17,100 nucleotides of DNA, taken from positions 1 to 17,100 of the forward strand of contig PDRU01000082.1 in NCBI GenBank assembly GCA_002748225.1. Direction: 5' to 3'. Under the pieces are notes generated by a model, which was not told the origin of the DNA, ran no database searches, and saw only the letters and a list, made by a program, of their open reading frames with translations. Both the position numbers and the translations under genes were made by a program. The stretch comes from Spirochaetales bacterium (GTDB lineage: Bacteria > Spirochaetota > Spirochaetia > DSM-2461). Below, piece by piece: positions 7,446-15,163 of this stretch (positions within the stretch are counted from its first letter, which is position 1; each line of letters begins with the position of its first letter).

Positions 7446-8153
7446 ATGCTCAAAGTTGATAATATCCATACCTTTTACGGGAATATTGAAGCGCTGAAAG
7501 GAATCAGTCTGGAAGTTCAGAAGGGAGAAATAATTACTCTTATCGGTGCCAATGGAGCCGGTAAATCCACCACTTTAATGTCCATTTCGGGTGTACAGAC
7601 TCCCCGCAGCGGAAACATTGTATTTGAAGGAAAAAATATTACCCGCGTTCCGGCTCACAGCATTGTATCAATGGGACTGTGCCAGGTTCCTGAAGGCCGG
7701 CGGATATTTCCTCAGTTAACTGTTGTGGAAAATCTGGATATGGGTGCTTATCTGCGTCAGGATAAGGAAAATATCCGAAAAGACATGGACTATGTGTTTG
7801 AGCTTTTTCCCATATTGAAGCACAGACGTCTTCAGACCGGAGGTACCCTTTCCGGGGGAGAACAGCAAATGCTGGCTATCAGCAGGGCTCTGATGGCCCG
7901 CCCGCGCATGCTTCTTCTTGACGAGCCTTCTTTGGGCCTGGCTCCGTTGATTGTTCAGCAGATTTTCGATATTATAACCCGTATCAATAAGGAACAGGGT
8001 GTTACTATCTTTCTGGTAGAACAGAACGCCAACATGGCTTTGAAAATTGCTGACCGCGGCTATGTTCTGCAAAACGGTCAGATAGTAAAAACGGACAGTG
8101 CCGCCGCGCTGCTGGAAGATGCTGAAGTAAAAAAAGCATATTTGGGCTTATAG
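7446..8153 (+). CDS. livF: Branched-chain amino acid ABC transporter ATP-binding protein LivF
   Basis: This 235-residue cytoplasmic ATPase is the second nucleotide-binding subunit. Motifs are Walker A GANGAGKST (residues 34-42), CQVPEGRRIFPQLTV (family-specific Q-loop region), ABC signature LSGGEQQ (135-141) and Walker B MLLLDEPSLGLAP (155-167). The switch position reads FLVEQNANMALKIADRGYVL; the glutamine in place of the usual histidine is normal for LivF. The start is one base after the livG stop, with GGGAGA as Shine-Dalgarno. It is the last transporter gene; rnz follows 13 bp later on the same strand. Confidence 0.96.
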   Translation: MLKVDNIHTFYGNIEALKGISLEVQKGEIITLIGANGAGKSTTLMSISGVQTPRSGNIVFEGKNITRVPAHSIVSMGLCQVPEGRRIFPQLTVVENLDMGAYLRQDKENIRKDMDYVFELFPILKHRRLQTGGTLSGGEQQMLAISRALMARPRMLLLDEPSLGLAPLIVQQIFDIITRINKEQGVTIFLVEQNANMALKIADRGYVLQNGQIVKTDSAAALLEDAEVKKAYLGL

Positions 8154-8166
8154 GTTTTTACAGGTT

Positions 8167-9141
8167 TTGGAAAGTTTCATTCTTGGGACCAGCGGCATGA
8201 TGCCCCTGCCCAACCGACATCTCACATCCATGCTGTTACGCCGGGAAGGCGAGCTTTTTCTGTTTGACTGCGGAGAAGGCACTCAGGTGAGTTTGAGAGA
8301 GCTCAACCTGAAGTGGAAAAAAATATCAGTTATATTAATCAGCCATACCCACGCCGATCATATTACCGGGCTTCCGGGCATACTCATGCTTTCCGCTCAG
8401 GTTGAACGCAGCGAGCCTCTCATTATTATTGGCCCGCCCAAAGTAAAAGAATATGTTGAAACCAGCCGGCGTGTTCTGGACATGTATATTAACTATCCGG
8501 TTGAAGTAAGGGAAATTGCTTCCCCCGGCACTCCTCAGACAGTCTTTGAAAGTTCGGAGTATTATATCCGTTCATTTCCCCTCCGCCATTCGAGAGTCTG
8601 TGTCGGATATTCCTTTATTGAAAAAGACCGTCCCGGTATTTTTTATCCTGAAAAAGCCGTGGAAGCAGGTGTTCCCCGCGGTCCGCTCTGGGGCCGTCTG
8701 CAAAAAGGTGAAGATGTTTCTCTGGAAGATGGCAGGGTTATTAAACCTTCTCAGGTTATGGGAGCACCCCGCTCGGGACGGAAAGTGTCGTACGTTACCG
8801 ATACCGCATGGCGCGGCTCCATTCCCGCTGAGGTGGCGCATTCCGATCTTCTTATCTGTGAAGCCATGTTTACCGAAGATCTGGCGGAATCCGCAAGAGA
8901 GAAGAAGCACCTTACAGCCCGCCAGGCAGGGCAGCTTGCCCAGAAGGCCGGGGGCATAAAACGCATGGGACTTATTCACTACAGTCCCCGTTATACAAAC
9001 CGGGAGCTTAAAATTCTGCGTTCCGAGTGCCGGGAGTTCTATCCTGAGGCTTTTCTCTGCCGGGACAGAATGCAGATACCGCTCCCCCACGAAGATGAAA
9101 CTCCGCCGGAGAGCGGTAAACAGGCGCCCGCCGAAGAATAA
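8167..9141 (+). CDS. rnz: Ribonuclease Z (tRNA 3'-processing endonuclease)
   Basis: This 324-residue metallo-beta-lactamase-fold nuclease removes 3' trailers from tRNA precursors. The N-terminus FILGTSGMMPLPNRHLTSML and DCGEGTQ (residues 34-40) are RNase Z landmarks. The zinc motif HTHADH is at residues 60-65, with His141, Asp212 (SYVTDTAW), His248 (HLTARQAG) and His271 (HYSPRY) as further ligand candidates. The segment GPLWGRLQKGEDV to VMGAPRSGRKV fits the family. The chain is slightly longer than the usual ~307 residues because of a polar, Pro/Glu-rich C-terminal tail. The start is a TTG at 8167 with only a poor AGG two bases upstream; it is chosen because homologues begin there and no better in-frame start exists. 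Its closeness to livF suggests cotranscription, probably without functional link. Confidence 0.93.
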   Translation: MESFILGTSGMMPLPNRHLTSMLLRREGELFLFDCGEGTQVSLRELNLKWKKISVILISHTHADHITGLPGILMLSAQVERSEPLIIIGPPKVKEYVETSRRVLDMYINYPVEVREIASPGTPQTVFESSEYYIRSFPLRHSRVCVGYSFIEKDRPGIFYPEKAVEAGVPRGPLWGRLQKGEDVSLEDGRVIKPSQVMGAPRSGRKVSYVTDTAWRGSIPAEVAHSDLLICEAMFTEDLAESAREKKHLTARQAGQLAQKAGGIKRMGLIHYSPRYTNRELKILRSECREFYPEAFLCRDRMQIPLPHEDETPPESGKQAPAEE

Positions 9142-9152
9142 AAACAGTCGTT

Positions 9153-11999
9153 TTACTTTGTTTCCATTCTGTAGACGCCGTCCCAGTTTTTGGGAGGGGC
9201 TTTCTTCCTGTAGTTCTTGCAGCGCTCAATAAAAAGGCGTGAGGGCACATCGCCGGGCATCAGTTTCTGCGCTTCCTTAAAGAGCTTTTCAGCGTCGTTC
9301 CACTGCTGTTCATAAAACATGTCCAGACCGGCCTGATATTTAACATATCCCTGGCGTTCCTGCTCCGTGAAGCCTCCAATGTCTTTGGAATAACTGAGCT
9401 GATGCAGATTTACCGGTTTGTTGCGCCCGACAACACGCACTTTATCCATTCTGCGGGTAAAGAATTCATCGGAAATAATATTTTTAGTGTCATTACTGAT
9501 CAGGGCCTGGGTGGCATAGAGCTTGTTGACACCTTCCAGTCTGGCGGCCAGGTTCATTTCATCTCCCAGAGCCGTGTAGTCTTTTCGGCCCTGAGTTCCT
9601 ATAAAGCCGACATTGTTTTCACCGCTGTTAATTCCGAAACGGGTAAAAAGCCGGCCGTGAGATTCCGGGTTCCTTTTCCGGATTTCCTTGAAAACCTTTT
9701 CGCTCAGATAACCCCGTTCTACAAATTCCTGGTGAAGCTGCTTCTCTTTTTCAGCCATCCGCATAACAGCGTGACAGGCGTGAAAAGCGTGGCGTTCCTG
9801 ATCCAGGGGAGCGTTCCAGAAGGCTATAATGGCATCGCCTTCAAACTTGTCTATTGTTCCCTGCTCATCCAGAATAATGTCGCATAAGGGGCCCAGATAA
9901 CGTTCCAGAAATTCAAATACCCGGTCAGTGGAGCCCAGATATTCAGTAATGGTGGAGAAGCCTTCTATGTCGCTGAACATGGCCGTAATAAAACGCTTTT
10001 CTCCGGCAGTGTTCATCAGCTCAGGATTCTTTTCCAGAATTTCCACAACAATCGGCGATATTACCTGTCCGAACATGCTCTGAATTTCCGCCCGTTTACG
10101 GCTTACAGTCAGATAGTTGACCGCCTGGGTGGTGAGGTAGGTTGTCAGAAGAACCAGAATAAGCGGCAGCATGTTCAGGTAAAAACCTGTTGTAACAAAA
10201 AGAAAGCCTCCTCCTGCCCAGATAATCAGCATAAACAGTATGCCGGCAAAAGTGTTCAAACCAGACTTCTTTTGAAATGCCTGTCCAATAAAGGCCATAA
10301 GAATTCCGCAGAGCAATACCGCTGCAAATGTCAGCCAGGCAGGGCTTTCCTCCAGAAAACTTCCCTGAACAAGAGAGTTGTAGACAGCTCCGTAAATTCC
10401 CATGTTCATGTATTTTTTTTCAAAAGGATTAGCTCCGTAGTCGGTTGTGCTTGTACCAGTGTAGCCGACAACAATTGTGGCGCCTGACACCTGCTCTCTG
10501 AGCTGTTCCCTGAGAACCAGAATATCCTGAACACGCCAGAGAAGCTCGTCAAACAGTTCCGGAATGTAGCTCAGATCCTCTTCATACAGGGCAGCCATGT
10601 CTGCGCTCAGATCCGGGTTTTCCAGCGCCGCGCTGATTTCCTGGAGATAGGCTTCCTTCACACCGCTTTGCAGGTAATCTTCAATCTGGTGAAGAAACTG
10701 CTCACGGTATTCGCCGTATTCTGCCGCCCGGGAACCGTCAGCAGCTTCCAGCATGGATGCGTGCATGGCCGAAAGGTCCGAGGCATAAGCGCTCAGGGGC
10801 TGATCCGTGTGGCCGGTCAGCTGAGCGTCAAGCCCGACATTTTCCATTTCATCAATCAGCAGCAGAATGTCATCCCACAGGACATCGTGGTACCAGAGTT
10901 TCAGAAACTGCAGCCGGTGAGAAGCCGTGGCGGGATCGAAAAGGGCGGCTTCTTTGTTATTCAGCGGGGTACCGTCGAACATTCTTTTGGGCCAGTTGAT
11001 CAGCAGTTTACCGTGTCTGTCCAGAGGAATGCGTGTTCCGTTTATGGTGATGCTGCGCTTGTTTATCTGAATGGGCGGTGCGCCTTCCAGAGTGCCGTCA
11101 CCCTGACGGAGCCACCAGGTACCGAACCCCATATGCGTGTAATAATGTCCGTCATTCTCACTCCTGTAGAGAATATCAACTCTTCGGCGGACACCGTCAG
11201 AATCAATATGCATGCGGGGGTAGCCGGCCCACGCCGCGGGAGTAATAACCTGGGGAATGGAGGGCAGAATATCTTTGTCGGAAGGGAACATGCGGGTATC
11301 GCCCTGCAGTTTGCCGTCAACAGAAAAATATTCAGCCGCAAAGTCACGCTCTTCCTGAGTAAGGGAACTGCTGGGCACTTCCGTAATATTGAGCGTTACA
11401 CTGACCTGACCCAGATAGCCGACAGCCCGGCCCAGGTAGGCATCGCGGTCTATGGCCACCTGGCGTATATAAGAGTAGAGCCTGTTACTTTCCTCTTCTC
11501 CCATCTGTGCCAGCTGTTCCATATATTCCAGTGCTGTTCTGCGGTCTATCAGGCCGTTGAGAATATTGGTAATGAGCTGACTGTTGTTTTCAGCCAGAAA
11601 AGTGTAGGAAGCCTGAATTTCAGAAGGAATGCTGTAGTCGAGAAAGTTCAAATCTATTCCGGTTGGACTGCGGTCGACAAACTCAATATCCAGCATGGTC
11701 CAGGCCGGCTCAAATTCTTTAAGCAGAATTAAACCGTCGGCAGTAATATCTCTTCCCAGCGGATACATATCAATAGTGGTAATGGTTTCATCATCAATTT
11801 CCAGCAGAACGATATTCTGGTCTTCTTCAACAGGCGGTTTGAGCCGGAGTAGAAAGTCGAACAGACGATTATCCAGACTGCTGAAAAAGTTGCGTCCGGA
11901 ATTGTCGCTGCCCGAACCGGCAAAATCAACATAGAGTAATCCTGTAAAAACCACAGTGCTCAGAACAGCTGCCAGAAGCGGAGCGAAAAGGCGTTTCAT
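9153..11999 (-). CDS. CHASE2-domain class III adenylate cyclase
   Basis: The 948-residue membrane protein probably makes cAMP in response to an extracytoplasmic signal. Residues 5-25 are a membrane segment. About 35-545 form an extracytoplasmic CHASE2 region (DNRLFDFLLRLKPP, later VVGYTGTSTTDYGANPFEKK and MGIYGAVYNSLVQGSFL), enlarged by helical stretches around 140-230 and 360-500. Three membrane segments follow at about 554-628. The cyclase domain is at about 665-870: metal-binding Asp676 (FSDIEGF) and Asp722 (FEGD), Lys718 and Thr809 at the purine-reading positions, and Asn816 and Arg820 (NLAARLE) as transition-state residues. The Lys/Thr pair indicates a class IIIb adenylate rather than guanylate cyclase. 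The C-terminal part (about 885-935) looks like a TPR-type helical pair. The start has GGAGG eight bases upstream. It converges on rnz and diverges from the flagellar genes. The ligand is unknown. Confidence 0.92.
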   Translation of the reverse strand: MKRLFAPLLAAVLSTVVFTGLLYVDFAGSGSDNSGRNFFSSLDNRLFDFLLRLKPPVEEDQNIVLLEIDDETITTIDMYPLGRDITADGLILLKEFEPAWTMLDIEFVDRSPTGIDLNFLDYSIPSEIQASYTFLAENNSQLITNILNGLIDRRTALEYMEQLAQMGEEESNRLYSYIRQVAIDRDAYLGRAVGYLGQVSVTLNITEVPSSSLTQEERDFAAEYFSVDGKLQGDTRMFPSDKDILPSIPQVITPAAWAGYPRMHIDSDGVRRRVDILYRSENDGHYYTHMGFGTWWLRQGDGTLEGAPPIQINKRSITINGTRIPLDRHGKLLINWPKRMFDGTPLNNKEAALFDPATASHRLQFLKLWYHDVLWDDILLLIDEMENVGLDAQLTGHTDQPLSAYASDLSAMHASMLEAADGSRAAEYGEYREQFLHQIEDYLQSGVKEAYLQEISAALENPDLSADMAALYEEDLSYIPELFDELLWRVQDILVLREQLREQVSGATIVVGYTGTSTTDYGANPFEKKYMNMGIYGAVYNSLVQGSFLEESPAWLTFAAVLLCGILMAFIGQAFQKKSGLNTFAGILFMLIIWAGGGFLFVTTGFYLNMLPLILVLLTTYLTTQAVNYLTVSRKRAEIQSMFGQVISPIVVEILEKNPELMNTAGEKRFITAMFSDIEGFSTITEYLGSTDRVFEFLERYLGPLCDIILDEQGTIDKFEGDAIIAFWNAPLDQERHAFHACHAVMRMAEKEKQLHQEFVERGYLSEKVFKEIRKRNPESHGRLFTRFGINSGENNVGFIGTQGRKDYTALGDEMNLAARLEGVNKLYATQALISNDTKNIISDEFFTRRMDKVRVVGRNKPVNLHQLSYSKDIGGFTEQERQGYVKYQAGLDMFYEQQWNDAEKLFKEAQKLMPGDVPSRLFIERCKNYRKKAPPKNWDGVYRMETK

Positions 12000-12033
12000 G
12001 TCGGTAAACCTCCGTTTGATACCATTGTAACCT

Positions 12034-12063
12034 ATTTTGATGATTTTTTCCCGAGAATCTCAA
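12034..12063 (-). promoter_or_regulatory. Weak candidate promoter of the adenylate cyclase gene
   Basis: On the minus strand TTGAGA (complement of 12058-12063) and CAAAAT (complement of 12034-12039) are 18 bp apart. A better isolated -10, TACAAT (complement of 12024-12029), lies closer to the gene but lacks a -35. The rest of the 120-bp divergent spacer (12000-12119) shows no convincing promoter toward the flagellar genes. Confidence 0.25.
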
Positions 12064-12119
12064 GTTGTTTGGCAGTGCACCGAAAATGAAAGTGGAAATT
12101 ATTTTTTGGGGGGAAGAGA

Positions 12120-12926
12120 ATGATACGGGGTTTGTTTACAGCCTCCAGCGGAATGCGGGCGCAGGAGCACCGTCTTGACGCGCTTTCCAACAATCTGGCT
12201 AATGTTGATACCAACGGATACAAAAGAGATGTATCTGTGCATAAAGCTTTCCCCGAAATGCTCATGCACCGCTTCAATGACAATGGAGAGTTCCGTTTCC
12301 CTCTGGGAAGTGTGGATACCGCGCCCATTGTGGGACGACTGGGCACCGGAGTGGAGTATAACGAATCATATACCGTTTTTGAGCAGGGTTCCCTGAAAGT
12401 TACAGAGAATGACTTTGACCTGGCTCTGGACGATAAAGGCTTTTTTGTTGTTGATACACCGCGGGGTATCCGCTACACACGCAACGGATCGTTCTGGCTG
12501 GGTAAGGAACAGATTCTGGAAACGAAAGACGGTTATCCGGTTATGGGCGAAAACGGCATAATCCGCATAACCAAAGACTTTGTTAAAATTGACAAACTGG
12601 GGCGTGTCTGGCAGCAGGAAACGCAGGATTCCGATCCGCAGCTGGTTGATACCATAAAGCTGGTGGGCTTTAAACGGGACCGTTTTCTTAAAAAACAGGG
12701 TAACAGTTTCTGGACGGAAAACGACTTAAGCGGTCCGGCCGTTGATTTATACGGAACCAGACGCCCGGGGGTGCATCAGGGCTATCTGGAAGGCGCGAAT
12801 GTGAATCCTGTAACGGAAATGGTGAACATGATTGCCGTAAACCGGGCCTATGAGGCCAATCAGAAAGCCATCAGCACCCATGATCAATTGCTTAACCGCC
12901 TGATCAATCAGGCCGCAAAATATTAG
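12120..12926 (+). CDS. flgF: Flagellar rod protein of the FlgF/FlgG family (FlhO-like)
   Basis: This 268-residue protein is a component of the flagellar rod. The N-terminal rod/hook motif is clear: MIRGLFTASSGMRAQEHRLD followed by ALSNNLANVDTNGYKR. The C-terminal matching motif is GYLEGANVNPVTEMVNMIAV followed by NRAYEANQKAISTHDQLLNR. Both ends are amphipathic helices that pack in the axial structure. The middle has the family's GFFVVDTPRGIRYTRNGSF. The following gene is a better FlgG, so this one corresponds to FlgF, called FlhO in Borrelia. The start at 12120 has a GGGGGGAAG stretch just upstream. It is the first gene of a three-gene rod cluster. In spirochaetes these flagella are periplasmic. 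Confidence 0.9.
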   Translation: MIRGLFTASSGMRAQEHRLDALSNNLANVDTNGYKRDVSVHKAFPEMLMHRFNDNGEFRFPLGSVDTAPIVGRLGTGVEYNESYTVFEQGSLKVTENDFDLALDDKGFFVVDTPRGIRYTRNGSFWLGKEQILETKDGYPVMGENGIIRITKDFVKIDKLGRVWQQETQDSDPQLVDTIKLVGFKRDRFLKKQGNSFWTENDLSGPAVDLYGTRRPGVHQGYLEGANVNPVTEMVNMIAVNRAYEANQKAISTHDQLLNRLINQAAKY

Positions 12927-12939
12927 GGAGAATTAAGTT

Positions 12940-13734
12940 ATGATGCGATCGCTCTGGACAGCTGCTACCGGGATGCATGGCCAGCAGTTTAATATAGATA
13001 CTATTTCAAACAACCTGGCCAATGTGAATACCACAGGATTTAAGCAGGTCCGGGCTGATTTTGAAGACTTAATTTACCAGAATTCCCGTATTGCCGGTAC
13101 TCCCGCAACCGAAAGGACTGTTACTCCTACAGGTATTCAGGTTGGTCATGGTGTAAAAGTGGGAGCTACCCAGAGAATTTTTACTCAAGGGTCTGTGAAA
13201 AAAACGGACGCGCTGGGTGATATGGCCATAATGGGCGAAGGATTTTTCCGGGTTCTCAATATTGACGGAAGCATTGCCTATACGCGTGACGGCTCATTCA
13301 AGATCGATTCCAACGGTCAGTTTGTTTCCAGTGAAGGATACCGTTTAATGCCGGAACTGGTACTGCCCGAAAATTTTATTCCCGACAGCCTTGCGGTAAG
13401 CCAGCAGGGAAGGGTAACTGTTAAAATACCCGGCCGGGAAGACCCGGTTACTGTGGGACAGATTGATCTGTACCGTTTTGTTAACACAGCAGGCCTGCAG
13501 GCTGTTGGAGAGAATCTTTTTGTTGAAACCGCGGCTTCAGGCGAAGCCATGCGCTCCCGGCCCGGAGAGGAGGGGATGGGAAAGGTTCTGCATAAATTCC
13601 TTGAAAATTCCAATGTGTCTGTTGTGAAGGAAATGGTGGGAATGATTGTGGCTCAGCGGGCTTATGAGCTGAACTCCAAGGCCATTCAAACTTCGGATTC
13701 CATGCTGGGAATAGCCAATAACCTTAAGCGTTAG
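12940..13734 (+). CDS. flgG: Flagellar distal rod protein FlgG
   Basis: The 264-residue length is close to the usual ~260. The N-terminus MMRSLWTAATGMHGQQFNID followed by TISNNLANVNTTGFKQVRAD and FEDLIYQ is diagnostic of FlgG; the C-terminus has LENSNVSVVKEMVGMIVAQR then AYELNSKAIQTSDSMLGIAN. GEGFFRVLNIDGSIAYTRDG is the central family motif. FlgG polymerises to form the distal rod that carries torque to the hook. GGAG lies nine bases before the first of two adjacent ATG codons; the second ATG (12943) is equally possible. Thirteen bases separate it from the upstream rod gene. Confidence 0.95.
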   Translation: MMRSLWTAATGMHGQQFNIDTISNNLANVNTTGFKQVRADFEDLIYQNSRIAGTPATERTVTPTGIQVGHGVKVGATQRIFTQGSVKKTDALGDMAIMGEGFFRVLNIDGSIAYTRDGSFKIDSNGQFVSSEGYRLMPELVLPENFIPDSLAVSQQGRVTVKIPGREDPVTVGQIDLYRFVNTAGLQAVGENLFVETAASGEAMRSRPGEEGMGKVLHKFLENSNVSVVKEMVGMIVAQRAYELNSKAIQTSDSMLGIANNLKR

Positions 13735-13755
13735 AGCGCGGAGCAGGAGAACTGA

Positions 13756-14085
13756 ATGGATATTAATCCGGTATTGAGCAGCAGTCAGATTATTAATACA
13801 GATGAGCTCTCACGGCGCGCGGCAAGCGCGGAAAACCGTGAATTAAAAGAAGTCTGTGAAGAGTTTGAAGCTATTTTTGTCAAAATGATGCTTGATTCCA
13901 TGAGAAAAACGCTCAGTGACGATACATTAATACCTAAAAATGCCGGAGAAAAACTTTTTGAAGATCAGCTCTACGATGAATACGCGAAAAAAATAAGCCG
14001 TACAGCCCGCTTAGGCATTGCCTCAATGATGTACAGCCAGCTTTCCTCTGCCGCGGCAGGTTCCAAAATCAATCTGAACGGTTGA
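13756..14085 (+). CDS. flgJ: FlgJ-type rod-binding domain protein (no muramidase domain)
   Basis: This 109-residue protein corresponds to the N-terminal rod-capping domain of FlgJ only. Typical residues are ELKEVCEEFEAIFVKMMLDS MRK (about 30-52) and GEKLFEDQLYDEYAKKISRT followed by ARLGIASMMYSQL (about 64-96). The C-terminal peptidoglycan hydrolase domain present in enterobacterial FlgJ is absent, a common form outside gamma- and betaproteobacteria. The start has AGGAG six to seven bases upstream and lies 21 bp after flgG. It is probably a rod assembly scaffold or cap, exported with the other rod proteins. The family assignment is firm; the precise role in this organism is inference. Confidence 0.85.
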   Translation: MDINPVLSSSQIINTDELSRRAASAENRELKEVCEEFEAIFVKMMLDSMRKTLSDDTLIPKNAGEKLFEDQLYDEYAKKISRTARLGIASMMYSQLSSAAAGSKINLNG

Positions 14086-14140
14086 ATTATTTCAGTACAA
14101 ACCGTATACAAAAAAGTACAGTAAGATATTTTTTTTAGAT

Positions 14141-14153
14141 ACAGATATTCTGT
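14141..14153. promoter_or_regulatory. Small dyad ACAGA-N3-TCTGT upstream of the sigma-54 promoter
   Basis: The inverted repeat is centred about 95 bp before the predicted sigma-54 transcription start, in the range where enhancer-binding proteins usually sit. It is also followed by CTTTTTATTT, so it could instead act as a weak terminator for the rod gene cluster, which otherwise has none. The surrounding spacer (14086-14210) is strongly A+T-rich. The two readings cannot be separated by eye. Confidence 0.3.
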
Positions 14154-14214
14154 CTTTTTATTTAATTTATTACATATTAACAAGATACAATTTATTTCCC
14201 GGGTCGTTTTGTTT

Positions 14215-14230
14215 TTGGCACAATATTTGC
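14215..14230 (+). promoter_or_regulatory. Sigma-54 (RpoN) -24/-12 promoter of the sigma factor gene
   Basis: TTGGCAC (14215-14221), five bases, then TTGC (14227-14230) followed by T matches the sigma-54 consensus TTGGCAC-N5-TTGC. The key GG (14217-14218) and GC (14229-14230) are exactly 10 bp apart. With C14230 at -12, transcription starts near 14242, four bases before the ATG at 14246. No sigma-70 promoter of similar quality is seen upstream; a lone TACAAT at 14186-14191 lacks a -35. Confidence 0.8.
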
Positions 14231-14245
14231 TTAATAAGTTCTGTT

Positions 14246-15091
14246 ATGAGAAATACAACAGATCAGACAATTGATGCAGATTACAGCCTTCATGCCTATC
14301 TTGACGAAATCAGCCGGTTCAGCCTGCTCGATTCTGAAGAAGAACTGGAACTTTCAAGAAGAATTGAAGGGGGAGACTCGGAAGCCCTGACAAGTCTTAT
14401 CAACTCTAATCTGCGCCTGGTCGTTAAAATAGCCAAAGCCTATACCAATGTTGAAATGGGTTTGATGGACTTAATTCAGGAAGGGAATCTCGGCCTTATG
14501 AAAGCCGCCGAAAAGTACGACTACCGCCGGGAAGTGCGTTTCAGTACTTACGCTTCCTGGTGGATCAAACAGTCTATCAGCCGCGCGCTTGTTAATAAGC
14601 GCCGCACTATACGTCTTCCGCACCGGAAAGAAGAAACGCTGAAGAAACTGCAGAAAATTACTGATGATTTTTCTCAGGAATATTTCCGCAAACCCACTGT
14701 TGAAGAACTGGCCGCTTATACCGGCATGAGCGAATCTGAAATTACCAGTGTTCTTGATCTGGGCAGTATGACTGTTTCTCTTGATTCAGAACTCAGTGCC
14801 AGCAAGGGCACTCTTCTGGATTTGTGTGAGGATCTTTCCTATTGTCCGGCCAACGCGCTTGTTACTAAAAGTATTAAAGAAGATACCCGGCGTTTCCTTG
14901 ACAAGCTCAAAGAGCGTGAAAGAGATATTCTTAAATACCGTTTTGCCATGGACGGAGGCAAGAAAGAAACATTAAAAAGTATTGGTCATAAAATGGGTAT
15001 TTCTCCGGAAACTGTCCGCCAGATAGAAATTCGGGCCCTGAAGAAACTTCGCAATGAAGTGGAACCGGTCCGTCAGTATATATATAACTAG
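14246..15091 (+). CDS. rpoS: RNA polymerase group 2 sigma-70 factor, RpoS-like
   Basis: The 281-residue protein has regions 1.2, 2, 3 and 4 of sigma-70 but no long region 1.1, the form of RpoS-type (group 2) factors. Region 1.2 is about residues 13-45 (SLHAYLDEISRFSLLDSEEE). Region 2 (about 46-115) has NLRLVVKIAKAY, LIQEGNLGLMKAAEKYDYRR and RFSTYASWWIKQSISRAL, which read the -10. Region 3 starts with RRTIRLPHRKEE, and the region 4.2 helix-turn-helix is at about 242-269 (TLKSIGHKMGISPETVRQIE). The ATG at 14246 has no Shine-Dalgarno, and the sigma-54 promoter ends 16 bases before it; no better start exists before region 1.2. It follows the rod genes and ends at a strong terminator. Calling it RpoS rests on domain form, synteny with Borrelia and the sigma-54 promoter; another alternative sigma is possible. 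Confidence 0.85.
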   Translation: MRNTTDQTIDADYSLHAYLDEISRFSLLDSEEELELSRRIEGGDSEALTSLINSNLRLVVKIAKAYTNVEMGLMDLIQEGNLGLMKAAEKYDYRREVRFSTYASWWIKQSISRALVNKRRTIRLPHRKEETLKKLQKITDDFSQEYFRKPTVEELAAYTGMSESEITSVLDLGSMTVSLDSELSASKGTLLDLCEDLSYCPANALVTKSIKEDTRRFLDKLKERERDILKYRFAMDGGKKETLKSIGHKMGISPETVRQIEIRALKKLRNEVEPVRQYIYN

Positions 15092-15110
15092 TTCCTTTTC
15101 TCTCCTGTAG

Positions 15111-15149
15111 AAAGGCTGAGCTTAGCCCTTAAGGCTCAGCCTTTTTTTT
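15111..15149 (+). terminator. Rho-independent terminator after the sigma factor gene
   Basis: AAAGGCTGAGC (15111-15121) pairs perfectly with GCTCAGCCTTT (15134-15144) around a 12-nt loop, and the descending arm merges into eight T (15142-15149). It lies 20 bp after the sigma factor stop and isolates tsaD from upstream transcription. Confidence 0.93.
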
Positions 15150-15163
15150 ATTGTTTATTCGGG

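Noticed and set aside
7446..8153. Loss of the switch histidine in LivF (VEQN instead of a His)
   Set aside because: The glutamine is the family norm for LivF, not a defect.
9139..9155. TAAAAAC-AGTC-GTTTTA hairpin as a bidirectional terminator between rnz and the cyclase
   Set aside because: The stem is six A/T-rich pairs with no GC core, too weak to call.
10668..11732. Long open frame of 354 codons on the plus strand opposite the adenylate cyclase
   Set aside because: It is an antisense shadow: no recognisable domain or ribosome site, and it lies wholly inside the well-supported cyclase gene.
12061..12119. Sigma-54 promoter before the rod genes (TTGGCAGTGCACC)
   Set aside because: The GG is not followed by GC at 10 bp spacing, and TTGC is absent.
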